Origin: Apostichopus japonicus
Lineage: Eukaryota; Echinodermata; Holothuroidea; Aspidochirotida; Stichopodidae
Assembly: GCF_037975245.1 (NCBI RefSeq)
Contig: NC_092577.1
Coordinates: forward strand, 17,126,013 to 17,190,012
Direction: 5' to 3'
DNA: 64,000 nucleotides
Positions within the stretch are counted from its first letter, which is position 1; each line of letters starts with the position of its first letter. The position numbers and the translations under genes are program-made. Shown here in pieces: positions 1 to 12,259 of this stretch. The notes beneath the pieces are model-generated. The model searched no databases and was not told the origin of the DNA. It was given only the letters and a program-made list of their open reading frames with translations.

Positions 1-2115
1 ATACCAATAATTTTGATATTCTGATCCGACCACGACGCACCGAATGGTAAGTCTCTGTATCTCCAGCTACCAAGACGAAGGCCCTTTGTCTTTTCTGGAT
101 TCAACTTCGCCCCGGTAGCTCTCTCAAAAATAGATAGATCCTGCGAGAGTGCGCGAAAGGAGCCCAGAGTCGAAACAATACATGTCACGTCATCTGCATA
201 TTGAGCGCATTTCACTTTGGCACCCCCTGGCACAACGAATGGAACAAGTTTGGAGTCCCTTTCCAAAAGACGAGAGAGGGACTCGCTAAACAAAACATAA
301 AGTAATGGAGACAGAGGGCACCCCTGGCGCACCCCCCTCTCTACGTTAAAAACCTCCGAACAAAACCCATTTACGATAACAGAACTGTAACTTTCTTGAT
401 ACAAAACAGAAATCCATTTACGAAAATTTGGGTGCAACTGAAACGTCTCCAATACATTCATTAAAAAACCGCGATCCACCAGGTCAAAGGCCTTCTGCTG
501 GTCCAGAGACACCAATGCACATGGCAGATCACGCTCAATAACAAAGTCGGTCAAGTCGCGCATCAATCCCAAGTTCTGCTGGATGCAATGACCCTTCACT
601 GCACAAGTCTGGAGATCACCAACAAGATGCGGCATAGCCAGTGCAAGGCGGTTGCACAAAGCCTTAGCCAGCAACTTGTAGTCCACATTTAACAAGGTGA
701 TCGGACGCTTGTTATGGGGATCCAAGGGGTCCCCAGACTTTGGCAGCAAAGTAATCATGCCCAGACGTTGACTTTGGTTTAACAGTTCGTTTTGGAAGGC
801 GTCCTCGAAGACGGCTCTGATGTCGGGTCCTATTATTGCCCAGAAGGTTCGGTAGAACTCCCTCGGAAGCCCGTCCGAACCCGGGGACTTGCCATTCTTC
901 ATCTTCGAAAGCGCCTTCCAAAGCTCAACAGTGGTTATTCCGCCCCCCAAAATATCATTGACATCGTGGGGAACGGTTTTTGAGATTCCCCTCAATAAAT
1001 CAGACTGTGCCGACAAGTCGACATTGCCACTGGACTGGTAAAACCTCAGTGAAGGGCGCTCCTCGTCTTCCACCGCTTCGACACGGGCCCTGACGCGGGC
1101 ACCGTGGTACTTTTCATCGAGATAAGTCTGCAAAGCGAAGACTGCCGAAGGGTCGCCAAACTTCACCTCCGCGCACAGCTTCGAGAATTTCTCTTCGACG
1201 CCGTGCGCGGGTCACGCAATACTGAATTGCGTAGCGTTTGATGCGCAACTTGATATCATCCCACCACTGGGATGTAGAAGCAAAGGCCGGCTTCAGTGTT
1301 TGCCATCCTTTGTACCTGGTCTCGAAACCCTGGCGGAACTCTGCCTCGCCAAGAATCCGACAGTTAAGCTTCCATAGGCCCCGCCCGATCGGGAAAATAG
1401 AAGGCAAAACAAAACGTGCTACTACAGTGTCATGGTAAGAGAGCGGACAGCTGAGCGTCTCGCAACCCGAAAGTTTTAAACTCACGGGCGCATACACTCC
1501 ATCTATCCTGGAGGCATCTTCTCCGTTAGGCCTCACCCACGTATAGACCGTACTACACGGGTGCATATGCCTCCAGACATCGACTAAAAGGTGTGCCGAA
1601 GTGAATCTGTCCAATTCTGTCATCCCAGCGTCGGGACTAGCAGACACAGAAGCCCCGAGTCTGTTAAGACCCGAGTCTGGGACACAGTGAAAGTCTCCGA
1701 CCATGACACATGGAGCACTACCAGGAACAAAGGAAGGCAGTGTGTTAAAAAAATCTCGTCTAGCAGAAGGCCGATTGGGAGCATACACATTGCAAAGGGA
1801 GATGTTACCCTGTGGATACTTGAAAAGAATGCAAACCAATCGGCCCTCGTGATCCGTCTCCACCCTAGTGGCACAACCCGCCTGACGAGGTGACAGGAGG
1901 ATGACAGTGCCACAGGATGAAGACGAACCAAACGAAGCATGCAGCCCACCACCCCACTCATAAGCCCATAGAGGGACATCTTCCAAAATATGTGTTTCTT
2001 GCAGGCAAACGCAGTCGACTTCCATTGAAATATAATATTGGAAAATGCGACTGCGCTTGCGATGATCCCTCATGCCATTGACGTTGAAAGTGGCAACTGA
2101 AAATGTCTGGGCCAT
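1..2115 (-). pseudogene. LINE ORF2: AP endonuclease plus reverse transcriptase (one frameshift, 3' end outside window)
   Basis: ORF2 nicks target DNA and reverse transcribes the element RNA. The ATG I prefer is at 2115 (MAQTF), 21 nt after the ORF1 stop. The endonuclease spans about 2115-1200, with FNVNGM, the CLQETH catalytic glutamate, VGDFHCVPD, SRIDGVY and a closing SYHDTV block. Near 1200 a one-base shift moves the frame; the endonuclease frame stops at 1114. In the new frame the RT stays open without a stop from about 1200 to base 1, with KSPGSDGLP, SLDQQKAFDLV (first catalytic Asp), RGVRQGCPLSP and QYADDVTC (YADD box). All RT catalytic residues are therefore present. The single shift makes this copy formally defective unless it is a sequencing error; the RT is far better preserved than in most elements here. 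Confidence 0.85.
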
Positions 2116-2135
2116 GAGAGGGCAATGGGGCAAAA

Positions 2136-3305
2136 CTACGCCGACGACGATTCTGTAAGCTTCAAGCGCGCTCTAGACGACATATCGTCGTCGGAGTCGT
2201 CACTTGAAGCCGACCTTTTCAGTGAGGGTTCCCCCATCTCGTCGTAACAGCTCGTCCCAGTGGCACGTTTCGGCTCGACGATCACCGAGCCTCCGGAGTC
2301 GCTGTCAGACATAGCCTCCGGAGACCCGACGACCGAGTCGTCGTCCGACAGTCTCCGGATCTGGCGATACCGGCGGCGGACTGGGACGGAACTGGACGGG
2401 TTGATGGGGGAAGCTGGTGGAGACCCCGTGTCCGCTTCGGTGTGTGGTGGAGACGGTGCGGGCACGGGGTTCATGGGGGGAGCTGGTGGAGACTTTCTCG
2501 GTGCGGGCACGGGGTTGGGGTCTGCAACTACGGGGAGGGTGAACCAGGTGCGGAGAGTGAATCCTCACCCGGTTCCCCCTCCTTGCGTGGAGCTTCCTCC
2601 GGGGCAGTAGGTGCGCCACAACTTGGCGCCTTTGCTTGACCCCCCACTCTTTGTCATAAAGACATAAGAGGAGGGACAAGCGCGAAAGACATGTCCCTTC
2701 TTCCCACAGAGTGAGCACACGACTTCGCTTGGGCAAGCAGAGGTATGCCCAAGACGAAGGCAGCGCCCACACTTTTTATTTGGGCAGCCCTTGGCTTCGT
2801 GCCCGGTCTCCCCACACCTGAAGCAGGTACGGGGCTGACCGGGGTAACGCACGTGAGCTTTATGCCCGGCAATAAAAAGGAAGGAGGGAATGTCCTGCTT
2901 GAGGTCGATCCGAACCTGTCGGTGCCCGTTCAACACCCCAGGGGCCTGTGCGTAGGAGCACATTTTAATAGCCTTGACAGCCCCAAACCGACCTAAAACA
3001 GTTGCGACAAGTTCCTGACGCACCTCTAATCCTACGTGGATGACAGTTACCCATACGGAACGTTCGTATGGAGTAACTGTCAAACCTTCAACCCCACTTA
3101 GCAACGTGAAACCCTTCTGCCGGGTCACGTCACTGGTAAAACGTAGATCATACGTATTACGACCCTGGAGAGCTTGTAAAGCATCAACCTCTCCAGGCAC
3201 AACAACACCCTTACTCTTTAAAATACTAAAAACTTGAACCGGTGGAACCGCTTGTTCACCGGTGAAGGTCAACTTAACAATTTTGGAATCACGGCGCGAT
3301 GCCAT
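2136..3305 (-). pseudogene. LINE ORF1 with three CCHC zinc knuckles and an acidic, proline-rich tail
   Basis: Nucleic-acid-binding ORF1 protein of the LINE, expected to coat element RNA. It starts at an ATG at 3305 (MASRRD). Residues about 150-230 carry three knuckles: CFRCGETGHEAKGC, CGRCLRLGHTSAC and CSLCGKKGHVFRAC. A TGA at 2565-2567 interrupts the frame, but the same frame is open again down to 2136, through a Pro/Ser-rich then Asp/Ser-rich tail, and ends just before ORF2. I read it as one ORF1 of about 389 codons with a single nonsense codon; it could instead be a naturally shorter ORF1 with an untranslated spacer. Confidence 0.75.
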
Positions 3306-3515
3306 GATACCGAAGGTGGCTAGGCCACAGAGGAGTAACAAAAACAAACTAAAGACAGGTTTAAACTTAAAACGATATACGATAACTATATACGACAAAC
3401 GCACATACCCGCCTGGCGGGAAGTATAGCACATTACAGTACAGTAAGGTAAGAAAGTAGCTGTATCAGATGGAGAGCGAGAGCGAAAAACACGTCTGCAC
3501 TCCACGAAAGCCAAC

Positions 3516-4790
3516 TGCTACGACGTCGCACGCAGAGGTTGGCAACCACTTACTGAAACATCAGACAGACAGACCGTGTCGTTTATGTAAAATGTAAGAT
3601 ATCTTTTTGACACATAACCACATATTAGGCAAGTGCAAATTTCAAAACAGTAGGCAGTGGTCCCGTGATTTTATGCCATAATTAAACCGCCCCTGACACA
3701 TTCCATACAGCCAAGTCAGAGCAAACCCCTTGAGTAGTGTCTAGTCACGTTTAGTTGGTAATAAGGATTTATGGCACTATTAGTATTTTGTAGGTGACCT
3801 AGGCAATATGTGAAGTCATAAAGTGAAACGATTTATACTGTCTTTCTCAAATTGTAATTCAACAGTACGGAAACACCCTAACCGTGTATAATCGTGTAGA
3901 CAATTATGTTCATTAAACAGCACCATAAACTCGCAGCTGTCGAAAATTTATGTGTTTTGTTTTGTTATGTGTAGACAGAGCATTCAATCATAGTTATGTG
4001 AAATATAATATTTTTGTGAAATTAGTGTGATTGATCTTGGGAACAACCAAGCTGATTAGTGTTACAAATACTTCTTCGATGTAAGTGAATGAAAAATAAT
4101 CTGTGGGATGGAGGAGGCCCGATGGAGAGTGGGCTCAGTGGGTCTGAAAAATTGGTAGAGATAACTGCCCCTGGTGCAACACAAATGTCCACCGGTTTGA
4201 AGCAATAGCCCACTAACCAGAGGCTTTTTCTCAAAGTTATCCCTTGGTAACAAATTCCTTATTTCAACCCCTGGGTATGTCACTCTATTGTCATTTATCA
4301 TGTGCCGTACTGCTGTAGCTATTATTGCACAATAGTTGAAGTTAATGCACATATAGACATAAAGCTATAAAAGCAATACCATACCAAGTAAGGATACAAT
4401 CCAGCCTTCTGTTACAGAGTTATTAGAATTTAAAGATTTTCAATTTTGACTTTGTGGGATTATTGACATATTGAATGTGATGCATTGAACTCAACTTAAC
4501 TGTTGCATCGATAGCATTCTTGAATAGTGGGAAAGTGATAATACAATTCTGCATGTTAATCTGACTTTAAGACTTCATCAACAATACTTGATGAGCCACA
4601 ACTTCAAAACTCCATGACCTATTGAGGGCCATTCTCGGAAAATAGGGAGATTTGCACTTTACCACTAAGTAACTACTTTTAGTTAAAGAAAGTTGGGTTG
4701 ATTGTAGTACTTAAGTATGCACTAGGGGACTCTTTTACAAAACCATATAGCGTAGCCAAAATCAGAACATTTCTGTGCTGGCAGAGGTCA
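3516..4790. other. Intergenic stretch, no recognised feature
   Basis: AT-rich sequence upstream of the LINE. Short open frames around 4022-4352 show no codon pattern or motif I recognise. Confidence 0.5.
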
Positions 4791-4799
4791 TATTAAGGT

Positions 4800-5725
4800 C
4801 GGTCACGTGTGTGACGTGAAATGAAACTGGATTTTTTGCACAAAAAAACATTGCCAAATTCCTCAGTTTCTAACAGGGCTGGATAACCCAAATTTGTTAT
4901 GTTTGTACCCTAATGTGTTTCCATTCTAACAAGACATTTCACCTAAATATTTCACCTCCAAAAATTAGCATAATACTACATAAGCTAAAAAAATCCCGAC
5001 ACGTGTGTGACATTCTGAATTTTCATTGCATAGTATGCAATTTTTGCAGTGCAAATGTTGACTCTAGTAATGACCACAGAACCGCATTGATGTTGATATT
5101 CCATAGCAATTACTTGAAAACAGTTTTACTGTTTCTACTTGGAGGGTCACGTGTGTGACATTCTGCATTTTCATGGATGCTGCAATTTCATTGGATGAAG
5201 CTTTCCTCATTTGCATAATCACTGTTGTCATGCCAAACACATGACAAAACAACAGTCCAAGTCCACAGTGCTGCTGCAATTTCATTGAATGAAGCTCTTC
5301 TCATTTCCATGACACTGTTGTTATGCGACACACTCATGACATAACAACAGTCCAAGTCCACATTGCTGCTGCAATTTCGTTGGATGGAGCTTTTCTCATT
5401 TGTATATTACACTGTTGTCAGGCCACACACATAACAAACAGTCTGCTAACATTATTTAGTCCATTTAGTTTTGTTAAATACTCAACTTGGGGCTTCAATG
5501 TAACACACGTGACCATGAATGTCACACACGTGACCATCGATCACGTGTGTGACGACTAATTAGAGGCTAATAATTAATAGTAGGAATAATTATTTGACTG
5601 GATATTTTGCAGAACTAACAGTCTTTATCAATAATGGTAGCATATCAAGTGTGGACATCATAAGGCACATCAGTTACTTTTTATGCACACTTTTGCGTTA
5701 TTTTGGTCACGTGTGTGACATCAAA
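4800..5725. repeat. Dispersed CACGTGTGTGAC motif cluster
   Basis: The 12-mer CACGTGTGTGAC, or its reverse complement GTCACACACGTG, recurs near 4804, 4999, 5147, 5505, 5523, 5541 and 5707. Each contains the palindrome CACGTG. Several are followed by ATTCTGNATTTTCAT, so part of the spread comes from a duplicated longer unit. Three copies, two of them inverted, sit within 45 bp at 5505-5550. Confidence 0.7.
5172..5450. repeat. 95-bp tandem repeat, three copies
   Basis: The phrase GCTGCAATTTCATTGGATGA recurs at 5178, 5273 and 5368 with small changes, a period of 95 bp. Each unit also contains ACAACAGTCCAAGTCCACA and an inverted-repeat-like CACTGTTGTCATG segment. Non-coding. Confidence 0.8.
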
Positions 5726-6167
5726 GTAATGCTAATTAGCACCCATTATTAACGAAGAATTGAAGATGAGGAACCTCTGCTTTAGGAAAGAAAAAAATTA
5801 ACCCATGTATAACTGCCTCCATGTGATAGTTGATAGGCTTTACAAATAATATTTCAGTTATGTAGAACAAAGAAATATATAGTTAAAAACCCAAAAATGT
5901 GGCTAAAACTTACAATAATGCAAAGTTATGCAAATTAGTACGTTATGGTTGTAATTTTACTGAAAAAAAAATGAAAAAAATAGAGGTATCCCTCTCAAAC
6001 CAAAAATATAACATTCGGTCCTGATGAACACTTTAGTTTTTTCATGCCAGTTTCATTTTCCAGAGAATGGCCCTTTTAAATATTAAATATTGGTCACTAC
6101 AGACTTACTGCATTTTCATAAATAAAAATCTCTGTACTTTTCATTATCTTCAACTTACCATGTGCAG

Positions 6168-6267
6168 TTCCTACAGTGGATGACATTGATGAAACAGGTG
6201 TTCTTGATGCTCCTGCTATTGATTCACTGCATGGTTTCGATATAATTGGCGATAAAGTCAATGCAGT
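6168..6267 (+). other. Candidate exon, unidentified protein
   Basis: A 100-nt stretch bounded by an acceptor-like TGTGCAG and a donor-like GTAAGT, open in one frame throughout (PTVDDIDETGVLDAP ... GDKVNAV). The acidic, well-formed peptide and both splice signals suggest a real or relic exon of a host or transposon gene. No neighbouring exon was identified, so this is tentative. Confidence 0.35.
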
Positions 6268-6269
6268 GT

Positions 6270-7084
6270 AAGTGAGTTCAACAGACTGTGTTCTGACCTG
6301 ACATTAATGGCGATGATACCGGCCTGAAGACGGGGTGGATGGGGCAGAAGCGAGGCTAGCGGCAGCATTCTTTTTGGGTACAGTTCTAATGGGTCCAGTA
6401 TCATCATCACTGCTGTCACTGATGTAACGGGCGTTCAATATGAAAGGAATATAATCAATACACTTAAAGTATTCAAATGAACCTAGAATGGTAAACTCAT
6501 GGCTCACATGCATAAAGATATAGCCACATTTTTTCAATTTATAATGATGGATTAGTGGATTAAACAAGGGAAACTTTAGAAAGAAAATATACATATAACT
6601 ACTGTATACTGGCTATCTGGAATAAATTTGGTGTCTAATCACAGAAAATTAGTTATCGTTGCAATTGGCAGCACTTGTAACTTATTGTGATATAATGCCA
6701 GCATGCGCACATGTTGCATGTTGAGGGTTTATAGTAATTTGCATTTAAGGGTATAAGGTACATTTTCTCCTAAAGTGACTTCAAGTGCCATATTTGACCT
6801 TTTACCTGTAAATATTTATTAAGACAAATCCCCACAACTATTCGACCAAAAATTGCTCATTTTAGTCTCAAATTGTTCAGAAAAACTGGGTACCTATAAT
6901 GACATAAATTTCCTGAAAATGGCAGGAAGAACACCTACACTTTACACAATGAAGGAACAGTACAACTTTTTGCCATTTGCACATTGGGGTAGTATTTTTA
7001 TATTACAGCATAGAACTTTTCAATATAATTTCAAGTTGTTGATTTAAAGCTGTAGCCCTTCTTCCACTATATTCACGTGTTAAT
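6270..7084. other. Intergenic stretch, no recognised feature
   Basis: AT-rich sequence with short open frames. A minus-strand peptide near 6304-6430 (Ser/Asp then Ala/Ser/Pro-rich) looks low-complexity and is not called. Confidence 0.45.
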
Positions 7085-7134
7085 GTTCTATAAAACCAGT
7101 ATACCGATATCATTGATATATATATACGACCAAT

Positions 7135-7256
7135 ACCGGTAATGCATACTGAACACTCGGTACTGTTTTTTGGCTCGCTTGACCTGAGTTTCGTTTGTCA
7201 GAATGGGATGGTTCGGTAGTGCCGTTTGGCCGTGACGTTTTGTATCCCGCATGGCT
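7135..7256 (+). mobile_element. Tx1-like LINE 3' end fragment
   Basis: About 120 bp ending in CGGTAGTGCCGTTTGGCCG, TGACGTTTTG and ATCCCGCATGG match the 3' terminus of the 41758-44190 LINE and the fragment at 58065-58190. Only the extreme 3' end is present, as in a strongly 5'-truncated insertion. The flank GGTCACGTAAAAAGCAC resembles the flank of the 58-kb copy. Confidence 0.75.
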
Positions 7257-7299
7257 GGTCACGTAAAAAGCACTCGGTACTATGTTACGTACGCCTACT

Positions 7300-7800
7300 A
7301 CGTCTGCCAACGTAATTAGGCTAAAGCCTAATTAACATGCATCTCCCACACAGTTACGTAAAAAGTTCCAATGCCCGTGAAGCGGAGGAATAAGGCCTAA
7401 CAATAAGATAACCACGAGGTTTGAGATTCCTTACCATCCAAAGTTAAGTTCATTATGTACAATTTTCAAGAATTTTCTGCTTTTTACGTGCAAAGAAAAC
7501 GGACCAAAGGTCAACAAAACCAAAACCAATCCTAGTCTGTTTAACAACCACCAAAAACCCAACTGAAAATCCACAAACAGAAATCTCTCACTTACCCACA
7601 AATGTATATAATGTAGCGTTTAACGTCACGTAAAAAGGACACGGACCCAAAGGCCAACAGAACCAAAACAATAAAGCTCTACAAACCAGCCCCACAAAGC
7701 CAACTCCAAACCACAAACAGAACCCCCAACCCATATTATGCAACGACCACACAACCCCCCCCCCCCCACACCTAACAATTAACCCACTTCAAACTTCATA
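7300..7800. other. A/C-rich non-coding stretch
   Basis: Low-complexity A/C-rich sequence with repeated ACGTAAAAAG words (7354, 7627) and a poly-C tract near 7757. No gene seen. Confidence 0.5.
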
Positions 7801-7820
7801 GTAGACAACAGGCCTGCGCA

Positions 7821-8390
7821 TTACCTCCGCAGTTTTCCCAATATGGGTCTTTTCAGGCCCCTAGCAGTGTTCCCCCTTTTCTTACGAGCGAGCAGAGTTC
7901 TTAGCTCCTCGCCAACCTTGATCGAGTGGACCTCCCTGTCAGGAACAGGTCCACTAGCGACCATCGTGTCCGGTATAGTGGAAGCGACTGCGGGCAGGGT
8001 GGAAGGGCCGCTCGAGTCATTGAGATCAGTGGCCTGTTTTGTCTCATCAAACCAATCGGAGGACTCCTTAGCCACAACTACTAAGGCTGAAGTGCAGTCC
8101 TCCATTGGCGAGTCAGAATCTGGGCCACTTAATTAATGTCTCTTGGGCCGGTTGACTCGGGGCCCGACTAGTATCACCGATAGCGGGCGTAGCTACCGGT
8201 GAACCAGTACAAGCGGCATCCTGCTTCGCATGCCCCCGCTAATACCATCTCCGCCGTTTTGTCCTGCTCCGCCCCAGTGGACAGGCTGGCAGTCTCGGCC
8301 GGAGCGGTAACTTCCTCCAGGGACGAGGTCGAACACGAAGGGGAGTTGAAAACCTCCACCTAATGTCGGACACTGGGGCGATGAGAGGAG
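7821..8390 (-). pseudogene. Coding-like relic, unidentified
   Basis: Two adjacent minus-strand open segments (8105-7821 and 8380-8174) encode Ser/Ala/Glu-rich peptides, the last ending in a basic run (RKKRGNTARGLKRP). The composition resembles the disordered ends of LINE ORF1 proteins, but there is no zinc knuckle or other diagnostic motif. A frame change near 8110-8170 separates them. Function unknown. Confidence 0.3.
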
Positions 8391-8399
8391 CAAGAATTT

Positions 8400-9870
8400 T
8401 CTTCAAACCCTACCACTTTTAATATACATGACATTAGCACTAAAATAGATTGTCTAATCACTGTGGCCACTCACATGCCAAGTATGACCTTAGCCCACCT
8501 TGACACTGAGAAAATGTGATTTGAGCCATTATGGGCAAAATTACAGTTGGCCGCACCCCCTTATTATTATTAACGAGATTAAATTTCCTTCCACCAACCC
8601 ATGTATCTACATCCTAATGTACCAAGTTTTTATAGTACAAATTTTACATCCTAACCAATACTATAAAAATAAGTTTCATCAAAATACGGTTGCCATGATA
8701 TCAAGCCCCACCTACTGATAAATATTTATGAGATTGGCGATATAAACAGCAGAGATTGTGGACTCACTATTGGTAACCTATATACCCAGTATGACATAAA
8801 TCCACCTCAGCATGGCTGAGAAAACATGATTACAAACAATTCTGAGCCAAAATTGCAATTGTCCTGCTCCTTCAAGAATATTTAAGTACATGTACCCTAC
8901 CTCATAAATATGTCACCAAGTCAAACCGCATGGTGGTAAAACAGTTTCGTAAGATCAAATAAATATCCAATAAAATAATATTACAACATACATTCTCCTC
9001 TTTGGAGCTGAAGGTTTTTCCCGTTCATCTGCAGATGTCTGGATGCCTGACGTGTGTACGGCAGGAGATAATTCCTGTCTAGCCTTTTCATATGTGTCTG
9101 AAAAATAAATTTACAAGGTGAATGGGTCAGGGTAATATATTTACGGCACATTTTATTCAAGATTGAAAGCGAAATATTGTATTGAAATATATAGCTACGG
9201 AGGTTTTGGAAGTGAAACTAAATTTACATATTCTCAATGACTGGTACAGTATATTCTTCATGCATTCCACTGGGAATCATGCGCTGAATGCGAAAACAAT
9301 ACTGTACCTGTCCAGGATTCGTAAAGTTATACAGATCATAACGTTTTACGATCCCAAAATGGTCAGCTTGACTCGAAATCAGCATATGATTTGAGAGAAA
9401 AGGTGCAAATGAAACTCCTATCTCAACCATTCCCCACGTATATACAGGTATGGAACATTATCCATGTATTCAATACAGACAGGCATGTTCTTATATGTAG
9501 GGGTGGTTACAACTCAGAAATCCAGGTGGTAACCTTCAGCATCTATGAACTATCTCACCTTATTTTCAATCATTTGGAAGATAATATATCGAATAAGAAG
9601 CATCCGCTCGACCGCTCGCATTTCATAATTGATTCCTCAAAGTATGGTTAAATTCCAGTATGTTCTAACCAAAATTTACTTCTAGCCCCTACATATAGCC
9701 CAAAACTTCTCAAGGGGGGGGGGGGGGGGCTGGCGGACACCAGATTCCCCAGGACGGACGTTCACCAGATTGGATGCTGGCACTTACTGTCTATTTATTT
9801 ATTAAAGTGGCGTTTGAACTTTCACCAACTCTATGGGCCTTATATGCATGCATGGCTCTGATTTTCTAAT
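8400..9870. other. Intergenic stretch, no recognised feature
   Basis: AT-rich sequence with a poly-G tract near 9714-9730 and no convincing coding or RNA signal. Confidence 0.45.
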
Positions 9871-9877
9871 TCAGTTT

Positions 9878-12257
9878 TTAGAAGACAGATATATCCACAT
9901 GCACTCCACATACAATGTTGTAAAATCTGCTAAAAATACTTTTTGATATATCCTTACCTGCTGTATAAAGGATTCTACAAGGAAATTTGGGCCACGAATC
10001 GTCTGGCGTTGAATGTTCCTTGACTGCCTGAGCTATCCTAAAACCCGAGTGGAATGGTGGCCAATGACAAAGGTTTGCTTGAACCATCCATGCATCAGAG
10101 ACAATGTCAACCTCATTTTCGTCAAGAAATTCCACTACATGGAAACTCATACTAGAGAATAGTTGAAATGAAAATATTGGATTAAAAAATCATCTTGCAC
10201 ATATGTTTAGTGTCAAAATGTATGAATTAAAGGCATTTCAACATCTACTCCCCTTGCACTGAGTAGAAGAAATTTCTTGCTGATTGATTACAAAGGAGAA
10301 ACTTTTAGCGATTTGCAAATATTGCTGACTTCGAAAATTTCTAAATGTGTTGAGTCTAGAGGATAGACAAAGTAGGCTTCTTTTTGGCGATATACTTGAT
10401 ACACAACATAAATTTATGAGACTTTGTAAAGAATGTTGCGCACTTGGCAAATTTCATTGTTTATTTGTACAGTGTTATTCCCACGGTTGATTCCAATGGT
10501 GAAGTCTTTCACCTTAGTAGATGAAAACTTTTCACAATTTCCAAACTGATCTGGCACAGGTCCCTCCACATGGCTCTTCCATCAGTATGTACATATTGCT
10601 TTTCTGACAGTCGTCGTATGATTTGTTGCAGTGGATGGTCAGGCTTTCTTACCATTCTCTTTACTTTGCCCAGAAAATTTTCAAAGACAAAAGCAGAAAT
10701 ATTATCCAAATGACCAAATTTCCTTGCTTCTGCTGCTACGTGAGTCAAACAATGGACATTGTATACTAAGTGATTATTGCCATACAACTGACCGAAGTGC
10801 TTGACAAAGCAAACAATTATTTTTGGGGACATAATTCACATACTTTTCACAAAGGGAAGGACTCAACAGAAAGTGAATGCCAACAGAGAGAAGAACATTC
10901 TTCTACTTGGCCTCAGGCAATTGACCATCCAAAACAACAGGCCCGGTGTACAATAAAAATCGACCAAACTCTGTTGCCTTCCATCGCTCAACTTCATCAA
11001 TTGCCCTGGTCTTCCTTGGGAATTCTAAAGGAATGCTAGATGTCAAACTTAGCAAACAATGTGAAATTGAAGCTAATATTTGTGTGCCTAGTCTTGTTTT
11101 CAATGGTCCTTTTTTCCACAAGAACAGAAGACGTCGTACAACCCCTAAGCATACAAGATGCATGTAATCAAGGGGGGACTGGGATACCATGCCAAGAGAA
11201 GTACCTTTAAAAGGTTATAGTCCTAAGTGATATTCTTCATCTTTCCTTTCCTTGAATGATCGATCAGTCCTCAATGAAGCAATGGTCTCAGGAAAAGTCA
11301 TTTTTCCGATCCATTTACCATGTTGACTGCATTTGTCACAGCCAGAGTATCCAGCGTGGCCTTTAACACGCTTAATAAAACACCGTGCTGGTGTATCGCA
11401 TATCACAGCAGATATATGAAATGAGAAGACCTTATTACCATACAAAGATCATCCTATTCAAGAATCTTTAATTCTGCAATAAAGGGCTCTAAGAACTCAT
11501 TGGGACAGTTTGGTTTCGTGGTCCCAGAAAATAAACCAATTATAAAAGGTTTCTTTGCCTAGAAGTTCATGAATGATACCTAAAATTGGCCACGACTGTA
11601 TGTTAGACCTCTTAAACAATGGCAGACCATCAATATTAATTTGAACTGACAAATCTTGTAGATCACTATAGTTAGGAATATTGTCTAATATCGATATCAC
11701 TCCATTTAGTTAGGAATATTGTCTAATATCGATATTACTCCATTTTTAAGACCAATGTGGTAGTAGGATCCCCCTGCTAAATTTTGTGTGCTAACTGATC
11801 TTACTGTGTGTAAAAGAGTTCTACTGTCCTTTGGTAAATTAGAGTGATATTGGCGAAGAGTGGTCAGCAAGCTATTGAAGGCTACATGTGGTATGCGATA
11901 ATCAACAGCCCAGCCAGCAAGTTTTTGTCCTAAATCTAAATCATCCTCTTCACTTGATTGTGAATGATAATAGTCAGCAAATGGAAACTCATTTTGATCA
12001 GATCCTTCTCCATGACCAATATCGGATACTCCTAATGTTTCACGCTCTGAATTAGTGTTTAGTATGCTGTAGCTTGTGTTTGGTTGTCGTTCTGATGAAA
12101 GAGCTGTATTTCCTTTTACTCGATGGGATGTTTCATCAATACATGTAGTGCCAACACTTAAGGGACCTGCAGATGACTCTACTGCCTGAATATGCACTTC
12201 AACAGCCTCACGGAGACGCCTTCGCTTAGTCCAATATGAAACATTTTCTTTAGACAT
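9878..12257 (-). pseudogene. CACTA/EnSpm-like transposase relic
   Basis: Successive minus-strand blocks read in order as one transposase of the type often annotated 'transposase domain-containing protein' in invertebrates. The N-terminal block (12257-11706) has KLAGWAVDYRIPHVAFNSLL and a GGSYYHIGL motif. Next comes INIDGLPLFKRSN (11700-11497, carrying the presumed first catalytic Asp), then GHAGYSGCDKCSQHG (11445-11215), then DYMHLVCLGVVRRLL and ERWKATEFGRFLLYTGP (11190-10903), then LVYNVHCLTHVA (10832-10509). The last block (10150-9878) has VEFLDENEVDIV and WMVQANLCHWPP. Frame breaks separate the blocks, so the gene is dead. Family placement rests on motif recall; the terminal inverted repeats were not located. 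Confidence 0.65.
11660..11745. repeat. Short tandem duplication inside the transposase relic
   Basis: The string TTAGGAATATTGTCTAATAT followed by CGATAT occurs twice in direct orientation about 39 bp apart (near 11669 and 11708). It duplicates the ILDNIPN codons and helps break the reading frame. Confidence 0.8.
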
Positions 12258-12259
12258 TT

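Larger units (their letters stand above)
1..3515 (-). mobile_element. Tx1-like non-LTR retrotransposon (LINE), copy 1
   Basis: A nearly complete LINE read on the minus strand, with its 5' end near 3515 and its RT running off the left edge of the window. Order on the minus strand is 5' UTR, ORF1 with CCHC knuckles, then ORF2 with AP endonuclease and reverse transcriptase, the arrangement of the Tx1/L1 clade. The 5' boundary is supported by a second 5' end of the same family at 47357-47556, which shares the start GGCTTTCGTGGAGTGC. A second, 3'-complete copy lies at 41758-44190; relative to it this copy lacks about 117 bp near 1033. Clade assignment is from domain order and motif style, not from a phylogeny. 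Confidence 0.85.
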
